Under the pieces are notes generated by a model that was given only the letters and a program-made list of their open reading frames with translations, had not been told where the DNA came from and ran no database searches. A DNA stretch of 64,000 nucleotides from Tanypteryx hageni (lineage: Eukaryota > Arthropoda > Insecta > Odonata > Petaluridae), in the NCBI GenBank assembly GCA_028673005.1, contig CM054115.1, positions 190,286,370 to 190,350,369 of the forward strand, written 5' to 3'. Both the position numbers and the translations under genes were made by a program. Of the stretch, positions 25,646 through 36,306 are shown one piece after another (position 1 is the stretch's first letter; every line of letters starts with the position of its first letter).

Positions 25646-25852
25646 GGAGGTACCATCCAAACCGTGGTATGGGAGATAGTGAGGGAGCATCGTCTGAGCA
25701 TTCTCCCCGGCGACGTCATGGTTTTGGTCGTCCAGATCCAAATAATCCTATGGAGTACTGCTCAACTGTACCCCCATTGGAGCAGGTAGGGGAGAGGGCT
25801 CGAGCTCCTCCCCCTACTGTTATGGTTCCTGTAGGAGTTCTCAAGAGAGAAG
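25646..25852 (+). CDS. Sara: Sara exon 6, Smad-binding region
   Basis: 207-base exon (divisible by 3, phase 1 at both ends) after acceptor ccatag. It encodes PDPNNPMEYCSTVPPLEQ followed by PPPTVMVPVGVLK, a close match to the Smad-binding domain of SARA proteins. It lies 13.1 kb from exon 5 across a transposon-filled intron. Confidence 0.94.
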
Positions 25853-25990
25853 GTAAGTTCTCATTAAGAATGAAAGTTATGATAGATATTTGTCATTTTT
25901 AAGTTTCTGAGTTGCTCCTTTAGAATATACTGAAATATGATGTAAACCAAAGGAAAGAATTCTATACCTTTACCAGCAGTAATTTTCAAT

Positions 25991-28077
25991 TACCGTATTA
26001 GTCCGAATATAATCCCCCCCTTTTTGGCCAAAATATTAGTAAGAAAAGTAAGGGGGAGGACTATATTCATGCCCAAAAAATTAGCAAACTAAAATATCAC
26101 TGCCAGCAATAAGTATAGGTAACAATTAATGCCCTCACTTGATTTGATTGTTTTACAGAGAATTTCTTGATACATATGCCTCAGTAACTCAATAAACAAT
26201 TAGAAAAATATTATTTCACTTCTAGAAGTGCTACAACTTTAAAATTAAGCAGAAATGTGTAGCATTAGTACCCCATAATGGAGAAATATAAAATTATTAA
26301 AATTGCAAAGTTTGGGGATTGTTTTAATCTATTATTTTTACATAGGGGAAAAATGAAAATTGCTGCAGAGGTGAAATCTTTAGAATTAAAAAAATATTTG
26401 TAATGATGAAATATCTGTCTGAAAAATGAATGTTTTTTGAAGGTGAGATGATATGCTTGCAGAATGCAAGCACCTTCTACTAGTATGTTATATCCTTCTC
26501 CTCTGTAAGGAACGTCTATATAAAATGATATTCTCCTCCTCCTCCTCTGTAAGGAACGTCTTTATAATGACAAGTATTTGGTGCTTGCATTCTGCAAGCA
26601 TTTCATGTGACCCTGATAAACATCAATATTTCAGAGAGATATAACATTAGAAATATTTTTTTAATTCAAAACATTTTACCTCTGCTTCCAATTTTTATCT
26701 TTCCTTATTGAACAATATTTGATTAAAACAATGCCTAAAATTTGCAATTTTAAGAATATTATACTTTATCCAATGTAAGGTACTAATTCCAAACATTTTT
26801 CTCAAATTTGAAGTTGTAGCACATCTAGAAGTGGAATAATATTTATTCAATTGTTTGAATTTTAAAAGTTTAATACGGCCGCAATAACACTTTGTTGGAG
26901 CTTTTGAAATGTTTGTTAGATTCAATGCACTAGGCTCTACTTAACTTTAAAATTTCAGCTTCCTAGCTTGCCCCAAAGTAACTAAACATTTATCTATTAG
27001 TTTAAACTTGAAGAATTTTTAACAGCCAAACAAATTAAAATATCAAAATTTCTATAATTTTTTCGTTTTTTTTACAAATTCTACCGGTAAAAAATTTAAG
27101 CTTCGTAGCACATTCGGTCATACATAAACCTTAAAAATATGTTTAAGCAATTGCAAATTTTTAGCAGTCGAATTTTTGAACTTTTTAAAAATTTCCTTTT
27201 TTTGCATAATGGCTTTCCTTCAATACTTATGTTCAGATTCTCTTCTTTGCCTGATATTCGAATGACCTTGGATTTTTCTGTTATTATTTCCATACTGTAT
27301 TTTCTACCTGTTATTACTAGTCTATTAATTTTACTTTTAAACTCGCTCATTTGTTACAGTAAGACTAACAATAAAATCAGTGTTAAAAGAGCTAAGTTTA
27401 TAAAGAGTATATCTATTTATTTATTTACTGAACCAGCACACTTTTTCAATAATAATAATATTAAAATATGTGCCGAATTAAAATGCTAGTATGTATAGTA
27501 TGCTTGGGTTTCCATTACATTCCTCACATTACATTTGTCTGGAAAATTGTACATAGGCATAGATATATTTATCTCAGGAACCTCATACTTTTTCGAAGCT
27601 TGAATATTGTTCGTTTTTTCTGCCTTTTGAGCTATGACTATTTAAAATTCATATAACTTCGTCGGATTCCTCTGTTAACCTGGGATTTAGAAGAACCTTT
27701 TTTCTCAACATGATCAGCATCCTTTTTGTCACCCAAAGTTAAAATAACGGATGGGTAAAAACTTGCTAAGGTAGGCACAAAGAATACGCACTGATAGCTT
27801 CTGTTCAGTGACTAATGAGGAGCTCAGCCGCCGACTGAATTTGATCTATTCTCGCCTCAGATGCTTTTCAAGTACATTGTAATATGTACATGTAATGTTT
27901 GTACAATGTAACCAGTATCTTGTATCACTTAACAGGCATGCAGAATGTAGGGTGATTTTTCGAAACACTATTTTATGATCTTTTAAAATCACAAGTACTC
28001 GAATATAATGCAGTGGCTACTTTTAAAATGTAATTTTTTGGAATAAAACATCGCGTTATATTCGAAACAAGACGGTA
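25991..28077. mobile_element. TIR element with TACCGTATTAGTCCGAATAT-type ends
   Basis: Left end TACCGTATTAGTCCGAATAT; the right end's complement is TACCGTCTTGTTTCGAATAT. TA borders. It lies just downstream of Sara exon 6. It has been invaded by inverted copies of another repeat (26.2-27.2 kb). Open frames inside (27096-27656) have no recognisable features. Confidence 0.6.
26205..27220. repeat. Inverted pair of a dispersed repeat starting with TGCTTGCATTCTGCAAGCA
   Basis: A minus-oriented copy (about 26475 down to 26205) and a plus-oriented copy (about 26580 up to 27220) face outward, with their palindromic starts TGCTTGCAnnnTGCAAGCA about 105 bases apart. Between them ctcctctgtaaggaacgtct occurs twice (about 26499 and 26540). 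A third copy starts near 34377. Confidence 0.7.
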
Positions 28078-28599
28078 ATTTAAATTTCAACAAATTAACT
28101 TAAATTTAATTACAAACTGTGGGAGCCAAGGGGTAGAATTTGAGTGGAAAGGTTTAAAGCATGTTAGCGTTAAACTTTAACATCTTTTTAATAGCATTCA
28201 AAGATTAAATGGTATAAATAGTATTTCTGTATCTAGGTGTGCTGTTTATGCTCTGCTAGTGTGATTTACGTATGAGGTTTTCACCCAAAAGAGTTCATAC
28301 TTATTTCTGTCTCTAAGTGCACTGTTCCTGAATAGCGTCTGTTAAAGAGAGTGCCGTGAGTACTGTTTTGAAAAGAAATAGTTCATATTTCTGCCTGTAG
28401 GGGCGCAGTTCCTAATCTGCCGCCGTTTTTGAAATCTTCGCCCAAATGAGTTCTGATTTTTTTACAAAGCTACGTTGAAATCACATGCCAAATTGTAAAA
28501 AAAAATGGAAATTCTAACTTAAATGACGCAAATAGCGGGAAAACTTAAAATGAAATAACGTTAATATCCTGTCTTACTCCTCTACGAATATTTACTCCA

Positions 28600-28770
28600 A
28601 CCTGACCTTGACAACTTAATTCACATATAGATTCCTGATCAGTCTCCTGTCTTTCCAGTCTACACCTATATCCTATAATATCTTCATCAACATTACCCAA
28701 TTTACTCTATCAAAGGCCTTCTACCAGTCTATGAAACATACACAGATATCTTGACTGTACTCTAATGTAA
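28600..28770 (-). pseudogene. LINE reverse transcriptase fragment
   Basis: Minus-strand translation with shifts shows an FIDWKKAFDRVNWVMLMKIL-like stretch and DWKDRRLI, matching the RT palm region of RTE-like LINEs. Only about 170 bases remain. Confidence 0.5.
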
Positions 28771-28964
28771 AAATTTGCTATTCATTGTTTGTTTTATCGA
28801 AATAAACATGTTAAATAAATTTATTTTTTACTTTTAAATCATAACCAGTATCAATGTAGCACACGTATCTGCGTGGGTTGTGTTTGTTAACTGATTAGGG
28901 AGTCACAATTCATTAGTATGTGGAATATTCTTAAGTATGAATTGTTTGTAACTTGAATGTTCGT

Positions 28965-29018
28965 ATATATGTGCGTGCGTGTGTGTTAGTATATATACAC
29001 ACACACACATATACAAGG
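28965..29018. repeat. Palindromic (GT)n-(AC)n microsatellite
   Basis: gtgcgtgcgtgtgtgttagt is followed by atatatacacacacacacat. The two halves are near complements and could form a hairpin. Confidence 0.7.
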
Positions 29019-29179
29019 TGATATGGAAATACCTCCGAAAACTTCGGGAGCTTGTTAAGAGGTTCAAAATAAAAGTTCATATGATTATATATCGATAAAC
29101 GCACCGTTTACGAGATACCTTGTCCATACCTGGTCCATGCTGCTGAGTCCAACAGCCAGTTAGTGACACATTTCCATCG

Positions 29180-29751
29180 TAAAATTGTGTTCTTTGCTTT
29201 TATACAGAGTAATAAAAGTATTTATACTGTTTTAGGGTTGCTTAACACAAAAGGAACCCAAAAATGTGCTTAGGGTAAAATGTGATTTAAGCATGTCACG
29301 AATTACAAAGCTATCTAAACAGAATTTGTTTGTATTTAATGAAAAATATATATAATTCAGTTGTTTATTCCTCTTACATCACCTTTTCTATGAGAATGAA
29401 CTAGGTCGGACACTTTTCTATTTACACAGAATATTTACGTGATTTAGGTTTACTACTGACAGCTGGCAACGAATTTAAAAAAGACCTGATAAATATCATA
29501 CTTATTATATTATTCCATGCATTAAAAATGCCTTGGTTATAAATCAGGGAAATAAAATGCATGGCATATTGAGCCTACCGAAGAAAACACCTACTCATTA
29601 TCTCACACCAGGTGCGCAGTATTAGTAGGCATTTTGCGTGTGACCTACCCTCGAAAGATGAAGGGGCAAATCTTGTGTAATGTCCACATCCCCAATTTTT
29701 TATAGGAACATTTGGGGGAAAAGTGCAGGTATTACACGAGTAAATACGGTA
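29180..29751. mobile_element. TIR element of the TACCGTATTTAC(T)CGTGTAAT family, one end
   Basis: The right end complement TACCGTATTTACTCGTGTAA lies at 29751, followed inward by tacctgcactttt. The interior matches the copy at 30398 in reverse orientation (for example the ctgataaatatcatacttat and agagtaataaaagtatttat segments). The left end is lost. Confidence 0.7.
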
Positions 29752-29807
29752 GTTTAAATGTAATACTATTGCAGACTAAACAGTTAAGATTTCTATACAA
29801 TATTCAT

Positions 29808-30013
29808 AAGTTAGAATATGGGAGAATTTGAAATCAGGAGCAAAATTTTGCCATGACCAGAAATCAATCCTGGGTCTTCCACTTTCTGGGTGGATTTTCT
29901 ACAACTGAACTATCGTGACAGATTAGTATATCTACCTGGAAAGTTGAAGACCCAGGTTTGATTCCCAGTCATGTCAGAATTTTTCTCCTGATTTCAAATT
30001 TCTATATTAGTTC
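29808..30013. repeat. Fold-back element with tRNA-like arms (locus 1)
   Basis: Inverted arms of roughly 80 bases. The left arm holds tttgaaatcaggagcaaaat and then ttgccatgacc...ctgggtcttccact. The right arm holds the complement gaagacccaggtttgattcc and then ctcctgatttcaaa. Read on the minus strand the left part has a tRNA A-box-like tagttcagttg; the right arm has a B-box-like ggtttgattcc. The central part is unpaired. Confidence 0.7.
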
Positions 30014-30397
30014 TGACTTCAAATTGTAAAGAATTACTCATAAAGTCGTAATATGCCAGGGATCAACAAATTATTATGAGGTGGGCAGCATTAACAGTTG
30101 CTAATGCTTCATTGGACCACCTTAGAAGTTGTGTTTAGGCTTAGAGTTCAGATTAAAAGTTACTTGAAAGACTGTGAGGGGACAGGGACCTTATCATGAT
30201 GAAAATCAATAATGTATAAATTTTTAGCAACATAACTTTGCTATGTAAGGTTTTCTAGGCAATATTTCAAATATTAAAATTATCTGTATTAAATTTCACA
30301 GTTCACTTTTATAATAGCTGTGTAGACTGCATGAAATACTCTCACAGGACTAATGCAGCCCTCATGCCATAATTTATCCACACCTACAATACGTACT

Positions 30398-31963
30398 CAC
30401 CGTATTTACTTGTGTAATACCCGCACTTTTTTCTCCTAAAGTTTCCATCAAAAAAGCGGATGTGGACATTACACGAAATTTGTCTATTCATCTGCTGAGG
30501 GTACGACACCCGCGAAACACCTACTCAGTATTATGCACCTGGCATGGGAATGTGTTTTTTTCAGTAGACACAATATGCCGAGCATTTTATTTCCTCGATT
30601 TTTAACCAAGGTATTTTTCAAAAAAGACTGGAATAATATAATAAGCACGATATTTATCAGGTATTTTAAAAATTCTTTGCCAGCTATCATTAGTAACCCT
30701 AAATCACATAAATATTCTATGTAAATAGACGTGTCAGACAAGAGCTCATTCTCATAGAAAAGGTAATGTAAGAGAAATAAACAACTGAACTGCATATATT
30801 TTTCATTAAATACAAACGCGTTCTGTTAGATTGTCTTGTAATTCGTGACATGCTCAAATCACATTTTACCATAACTGCATTTTTTTGGGTTCCTTTTACA
30901 TTACGCAACCCTAAAAGAGTATACATACTTTTATTACTCTGTATAAAAGCAGAGAACACAATCTTACAATGAAAATGTGCCACTAAATAGCTGTTGGAGT
31001 TGTTCGTTTGTGCTTTCTGAAAGCTGTAAGTGATACATTTTATCTGCAGAAACGTGAGAAATGCTTCCATGTAACCGAGTCATATTGCATCTAGTGACAG
31101 GTTTATTTATGGCATTGTGTGATGTCTGGGTGATTTATTTTGAGCAAGAATGGTTTACGTTTATATCCGTAAAATTCACTCTTTTTCTAGTGAAAAATGG
31201 CTGAGTTAGTGTGATTCCATTTAATTAGTGAAAATTACTCATTTTAAATTAAATAACTTGAAAATGTGCAACGGCTCAAAATTGAACCTTTCTGCAAGAT
31301 TTCGGAGCTAGACTCCAAAATAGGTTTTCGAGTTGTCTCCGTGTAATATAATGGCAATGGATACCAATTTTTCACGATTATTATAAATAATATTAATAAT
31401 AAATAGTGTTCTGCATATCTGCAGGTTCAGGTGCTCCTCCTCAACCTTTTTCTATCTTGTGCCCTTCTCTTCATCTCCCCATACCCTCCTCCCTCCCTTA
31501 GAATATCCAACATTTTAATTCTTCTTCTTCCTCTTTTCTTTCTTTCCTCCACTGTTCCTTCGATAACATTCTTCAGTAATCCCTCTCTTCTCAAAACATG
31601 TCCTATCCATTTCTTTTTCCTAGTCACTATCGTGTCCATCAAACTCCTTTCCTCTTCTACTCTTCTTAGCACTTCCACATTTGTAATCCTGTCAGTCCAT
31701 TTAACCTTCAGCATCCTCCTCCACACCCACATTTCATGATTACATATGTTAAAAAAGTACTAAAAATCATTTTTAGAAGCCACTTCTTAAATATTTGCTT
31801 TTTGTGGTAATTGTATCATCAAACTCGGCTTCAGATAGATTATTCAACCAATGTTGCTCTAAAATATCAAAAGTTCGGAAGTGCGGATATTACACAAAAT
31901 CCAGTTTTCCAGGTTTTTAGCTCTAAAAACGAGGGTGTGGGTATTACATGAGTAAATATGGCA
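30398..31963. mobile_element. TIR element of the same family, with LINE fragment inside
   Basis: Left end accgtatttacttgtgtaat and right end complement gccatatttactcatgtaat, each followed inward by acccgcac- or acccacac-type bases. Its first 600 bases match 29180-29751 in reverse. A separate LINE fragment lies at 31427-31732. Confidence 0.75.
31427..31732 (-). pseudogene. RTE-like LINE fragment (C-terminus of reverse transcriptase)
   Basis: Minus-strand frame MWVWRRMLKVKWTDRITNVE, then VLRRVEEERSLMDTI, KKWIGHVLRREGLLKNVIEG and RGRRRIKMLDIL. This is the characteristic tail of RTE-like reverse transcriptases. It is a 102-codon uninterrupted piece without the catalytic palm, sitting inside the TIR element at 30398-31963. 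Confidence 0.8.
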
Positions 31964-32233
31964 TGTCATTGGCATATCCAAGTAAATGTTTGTAATATGT
32001 AACTTTGCACAAAAACAATTTAATTCTTCTTCTATACCCTCATACAATTAATTACCATGTTAAATTAACAAAGTTGAAGCCATTAGTTTTTCCATACGTT
32101 CCAAATAAGATCTTATTTTTTCATATCACTAAAAATATTCAATCCTATAAGTAGCTAAACAGGTGTGTATAATTTTGGCTGAAATCAATATTTGTAGTTG
32201 GTTTTTAGTTAAGTCGTATTCTTTATTTTCTAG

Positions 32234-32329
32234 GAAGTTCTCGTACCAAGGGAGAGGCCAAGCAGGTAATGTTCAGTGATGGGATTCGGCCAGGAGGGGA
32301 ACTATCTGACTTAGATCGATCACCAAATG
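32234..32329 (+). CDS. Sara: Sara exon 7, PP1 docking motif
   Basis: 96-base exon, phase 1 at both ends, between ttttctag and gtaaga. It encodes KQVMFSDGIRPGGE. The K-x-V-x-F fits the RVxF type of protein phosphatase 1 docking motif and sits where ZFYVE9 has its own. It follows the Smad-binding region as in other SARA proteins. Confidence 0.88.
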
Positions 32330-34370
32330 GTAAGATGTCTCCCTCTCGACATACTTTTTGGAATTCTTTGGCTACTTGAGGCAAGCATGTTGATGGCTAT
32401 GTATAAATTACTTTGTAGGTATCTTAGAAAGATAGTAGGGTAATGATCCCTTGGAGTTTAACTTAGCTTTAAATATTTTTTGCTTCATGGAAACATGAGT
32501 GAATAATTAAGAGGGTTGAAATAGGATATTCTTATGGCTGATAACACTTGTTTCCCAAGTATGGTCATATTTCATTGAAATTATTTTATTGTCCATAATT
32601 TTTTGTTTGAACAGATCTCAATTTTGTGTTGCATCATTTTTGTAGCAATGGATTAAAATGGTATGAGCTAATATGATTATGCCTCTTCAATGCAAAGACT
32701 AAATCTGCCTTTTTCTGTAAACCGTTTTGCATGATGGCGAATGGTAATGGTGTGCATCTCAATTTCTGTCTTTAAACTGTCTTTCTCATTCATGCTATGT
32801 TGCGTATTCATTTTCTTATCTTGAATCATACAGCCTTCTGTTGCTTCCTTGCAAATACTTGAAAAATGATTATTGGGAGGATTGCTTCTCCAGAGAAGCA
32901 TATCAGTCACATAGTAACTTAAGTAAGTTTAACCCTTAGTTACTTGTGTGGTTAAAAGTGAGGTTGTTAGATGAATCAATATGATTTCACTTTTTTAATT
33001 AGCAAAAAATTACAATTTATTAATGTCTTACTGAAAATAAAAACACTCTTATGTCAGTAAATCACTATTTTCATCAAAGATGTACATGAAATATTTATAT
33101 ATAATATGACATTATAGTCTGTTTCATTTATCTTTGCGACTGGCATTTCGTACGTATTCGGGACCATGTGTTTTCGCTGCTAGGAGGTGTGGAGACATTT
33201 CTCCAACTCCTAATGAGAAGACGTCTCCTCGCTGGAGAACTCAAACTTGGCACTGCCATATCTACTAAACTGGATTACGTTGTGGAGAGCTCAGAAGAAA
33301 GAGAAAGCTACCAGTGATGAGCTACTGGGACAGGGGGGCTTTACTGTTCGGGCAATGAAGGCAACACAGCATTCAGAGACTCGATGTATGCACAATGGAG
33401 GCCAGAAAGAGAATGAGCTCTTAGCGGAGGAGGTTCTGCCTACTTCATTCCTATTGGTTCCCATAAGATCACGTGCTGGTCTTCGCGCTCTCTCTAAGCT
33501 GCAAAAATATATGAAACAGGGTATAGGCTTCCTTATTCCAACTCCTCCTTTGGACCTTGTAAAGGTGCAGCTTAGGTTAAGACATCTTCCTCCATTACAG
33601 CAGTTCTGTTTAAGTGGTTTTAATTGTTATTATGAGATTCATATTTGCCTCCTTTGGAAATTGCCATGTACGAATGAATGTATCACACTCATGTTTATGA
33701 AGATCCTGGAAATTATGGGTGTGATAGCAGAGATAAAAAGGGTAATTAGCATAGAGGTCATTGGTTAGACTAGGAATACCCTATTTTTCTCCACAAGTTG
33801 ATGAATGCCACAAGCTCTATGAAAGTAGGCATGATCCACTGCAAGTCAATCATTGCATGCTCTGTTACTAGATATATTTTAAGAGCAAACAAGAAATAAG
33901 TACTCAACCTTTTATTGGTAATTTCAGATGATTTTTATTTTCATTCTCACCACTTCAGCCATTTTATCTGGTTGGCATGTTAGTTCAGTTCTATCCATTG
34001 TTTATGCATACGTCTCTCTGTGCTGAACTTGGATTTTTTTCTTTGCCCATTTTATCACGAGTGTCAGTAGAAAGCTAATAGCCAAGAAGATGGAAGTTTA
34101 AAGAAACTAAAGGAATGTCCGTCACTGGGAGCATTATGTGAGTGATTTGAGATTTGTGTTGTTTATGCAGACCATGTTAAGTAAAAAGGATAGAAGACAA
34201 GCACCTACTGTGGGTTAATTTATGAAATAAATGTTTTTTCCATCTTAACACCATAGAAAATGCTGGTGTGAAGCAAACAAAGGAGAGAAAGGGGATGTAG
34301 AGAAAAGCAGTTAAAGAGGAAAGACACAGAACATATACTTACAGGTTTTCAGGTGATTATTAAACTACTA
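32330..34370. other. Sara: Sara intron 7, proximal part, with unassigned GC-richer block
   Basis: Mostly AT-rich. The block 33120-33610 is clearly richer in G and C and holds an open frame (33247-33768, MALPYLLNWITLWRAQKKEK...), but I recognise no domain or transposon end. It could be an inserted repeat or a gene fragment. Confidence 0.4.
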
Positions 34371-34376
34371 GTAGAA

Positions 34377-36242
34377 GGTGCTTGCATTCTGCAAGCATTT
34401 CATCTCACCTTCAAAAAGCATTAATTTTTCAGACAGATATTTCATCATTACAAATATTTTTTTAATTCTAAAGATTTCACCTCCGCAGCGATTTTCGTTT
34501 TTCCTCTATGTAAAAATAATAGATTAAAACTCCCCAAACTTGACAATTTTAGAATTTTATACTTTCTCCATTATGGGGTACTACTGCTACACATTTTTGC
34601 CAAATTTTAAAGTTGTAGCACTTCTAGAAGTGAAATAACATTTATCTAATTTTTAAAATTTAAATAATTTTTAACGGCCGCAATAAAATTTCATGGACAC
34701 ATTGAAATGTTTATTCGTTTTTATAGATTCAATTCTAAATAACTTAAAACTTTCAGCTTTCTAACTCGCCCCATAGTATCTAAACATATACCTATTTGTT
34801 TAAACTTTAAGAATTTTTAACTGCCAAACAAATTAAAATATCAAAATTTCTATAATCCCTATTTCGTTTTATTACAAACACTACCTCTAAAAAAAATTTC
34901 AGCTCCGTAGCACATTTGGTAATACATAAACCTCAAAAATATGTTTAAACAATTGCGAATTATTAGTGGTCGATTTTTTGAACTTTTTCAAAATTTCCTT
35001 TTTTTTCTATGTATAATTTTCTACAAAATGATTTCAAAAACTCGAACCTACAGCATATAGTTTTCAAGATAAAAATTATTACCGTAAATACCTGCGTATA
35101 ATGTGCACCCTCGTATAAGCGCAGGGGGGTTTTCAGCCTCGTAATCTATGATTTTTCTATATACCTGCGTATAGTGCGCACCGATTTTTTTAGCGTTACC
35201 GTTCCAGAATCAAGTAGATAGTGTAACGTGTTCTAAAGCAATGGCAGAATTATTGGTCAACTCCCAGCGTACTCAAAGGCATCAGCTGCCATTGTTTCTA
35301 ATTGTAAATAGTACCAGTATCTCATCACCAGTCTGGGCGCTGGTGTAGGATGACGTCATGCATAAGATGATGATTCCGATAACAACATCGAAGAAGAATA
35401 GTCCAGTGACGAAGAATTTCTTGGCTTTTAAAATGAATAAATACTGAATTCATTCTTTTCATATCTAATTAATGTATGTTTATAGAATTAGTTAATAAAT
35501 TTTTACTATTATCTATCTTACTTTTCGTAAAAATCACCAATAAAAATATGAAGATATCCGGGCAGTAATTACTGTGCCGAAATTGTGGAAATATGAGGTT
35601 AAATGAAAATAGGAAGATTATATACCCTTGTATAACACGCATCCTAATTTTTATATCGAATATTTTGAAAAAAAGTGCGCATTATACGCAGGTATTTACG
35701 GTAAACTTTAATGTTCAAATGGGGTTAAAACAACCCCTAAAAATTAACAATTTTAAAATTTTCGATTTTTATAGTTGGTTATGAGAAAAGTTCTATAATC
35801 TTGCAAAATTTCAGCTTCCTAAACTTATTTGATTGGTCTACACACTGGATTGCGTTTTCCCATGCTAACTTATGGGAGATATTCCGGGGTCTCTGGAGTC
35901 GAACCCAAGACACTGTAAGCAAAGGTGACAATAATTCCTAATAGATATTGCGGCTATCTAGCAACACTGAAAATTTCATTTTTCTAGCTTACCGGCAAGT
36001 GCCCATAATTAATTTACAAAAATGGCGCAATGCTTTTCTTATGGGAAAAAACGAAACTTTCGGAATTTCTGGAGTCGAACTCATGTCACTTAGGTAAGAA
36101 GTCTCATTTTATCTGTAGGTTTCCCCATCATATCTACAAAAACTAAAATTTTCAGCTCTCTAGCTCTTGTAGTTTGGGCTGGGCATTAGTATCCTCCTGT
36201 TATATGTTGTGTGTTATATATATCCTCCTCTGTAAGAAACGT
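34377..36242. repeat. Dispersed repeat copy starting TGCTTGCATTCTGCAAGCA, invaded by a TIR element
   Basis: It starts gaaggtgcttgcattctgca and is very similar to 26475-26205 (reverse) for several hundred bases. It appears to end with tcctcctctgtaagaaacgt near 36240, the motif found twice between the copies at 26.5 kb. The element at 35080-35703 sits inside it. Confidence 0.6.
35080..35703. mobile_element. Miniature TIR element with pogo-type transposase tail
   Basis: 624 bases, TA borders. Left end TACCGTAAATACCTGCGTAT and right end its complement, each followed by AATGTGCACC or AATGCGCAC. Inside, 35369-35431 reads on the plus strand DDDSDNNIEEE, a stop, then SSDEEFLGF and a stop. An acidic tail ending in FLGF is typical of pogo/Tigger-like transposase C-termini. 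It is therefore an internally deleted copy of an autonomous element. Confidence 0.85.
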
Positions 36243-36306
36243 CAATATATAATGATGCCTGGGACCAAACAAACAAGTTACAAATACACATTGGTTTTGG
36301 GGTAGT

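Noticed and set aside
33247..33768. 173-codon plus-strand open frame in intron 7
   Set aside because: GC-richer than its surroundings but with no recognisable domain, no splice fit to Sara and no homologue I can name; kept only as an unassigned block.
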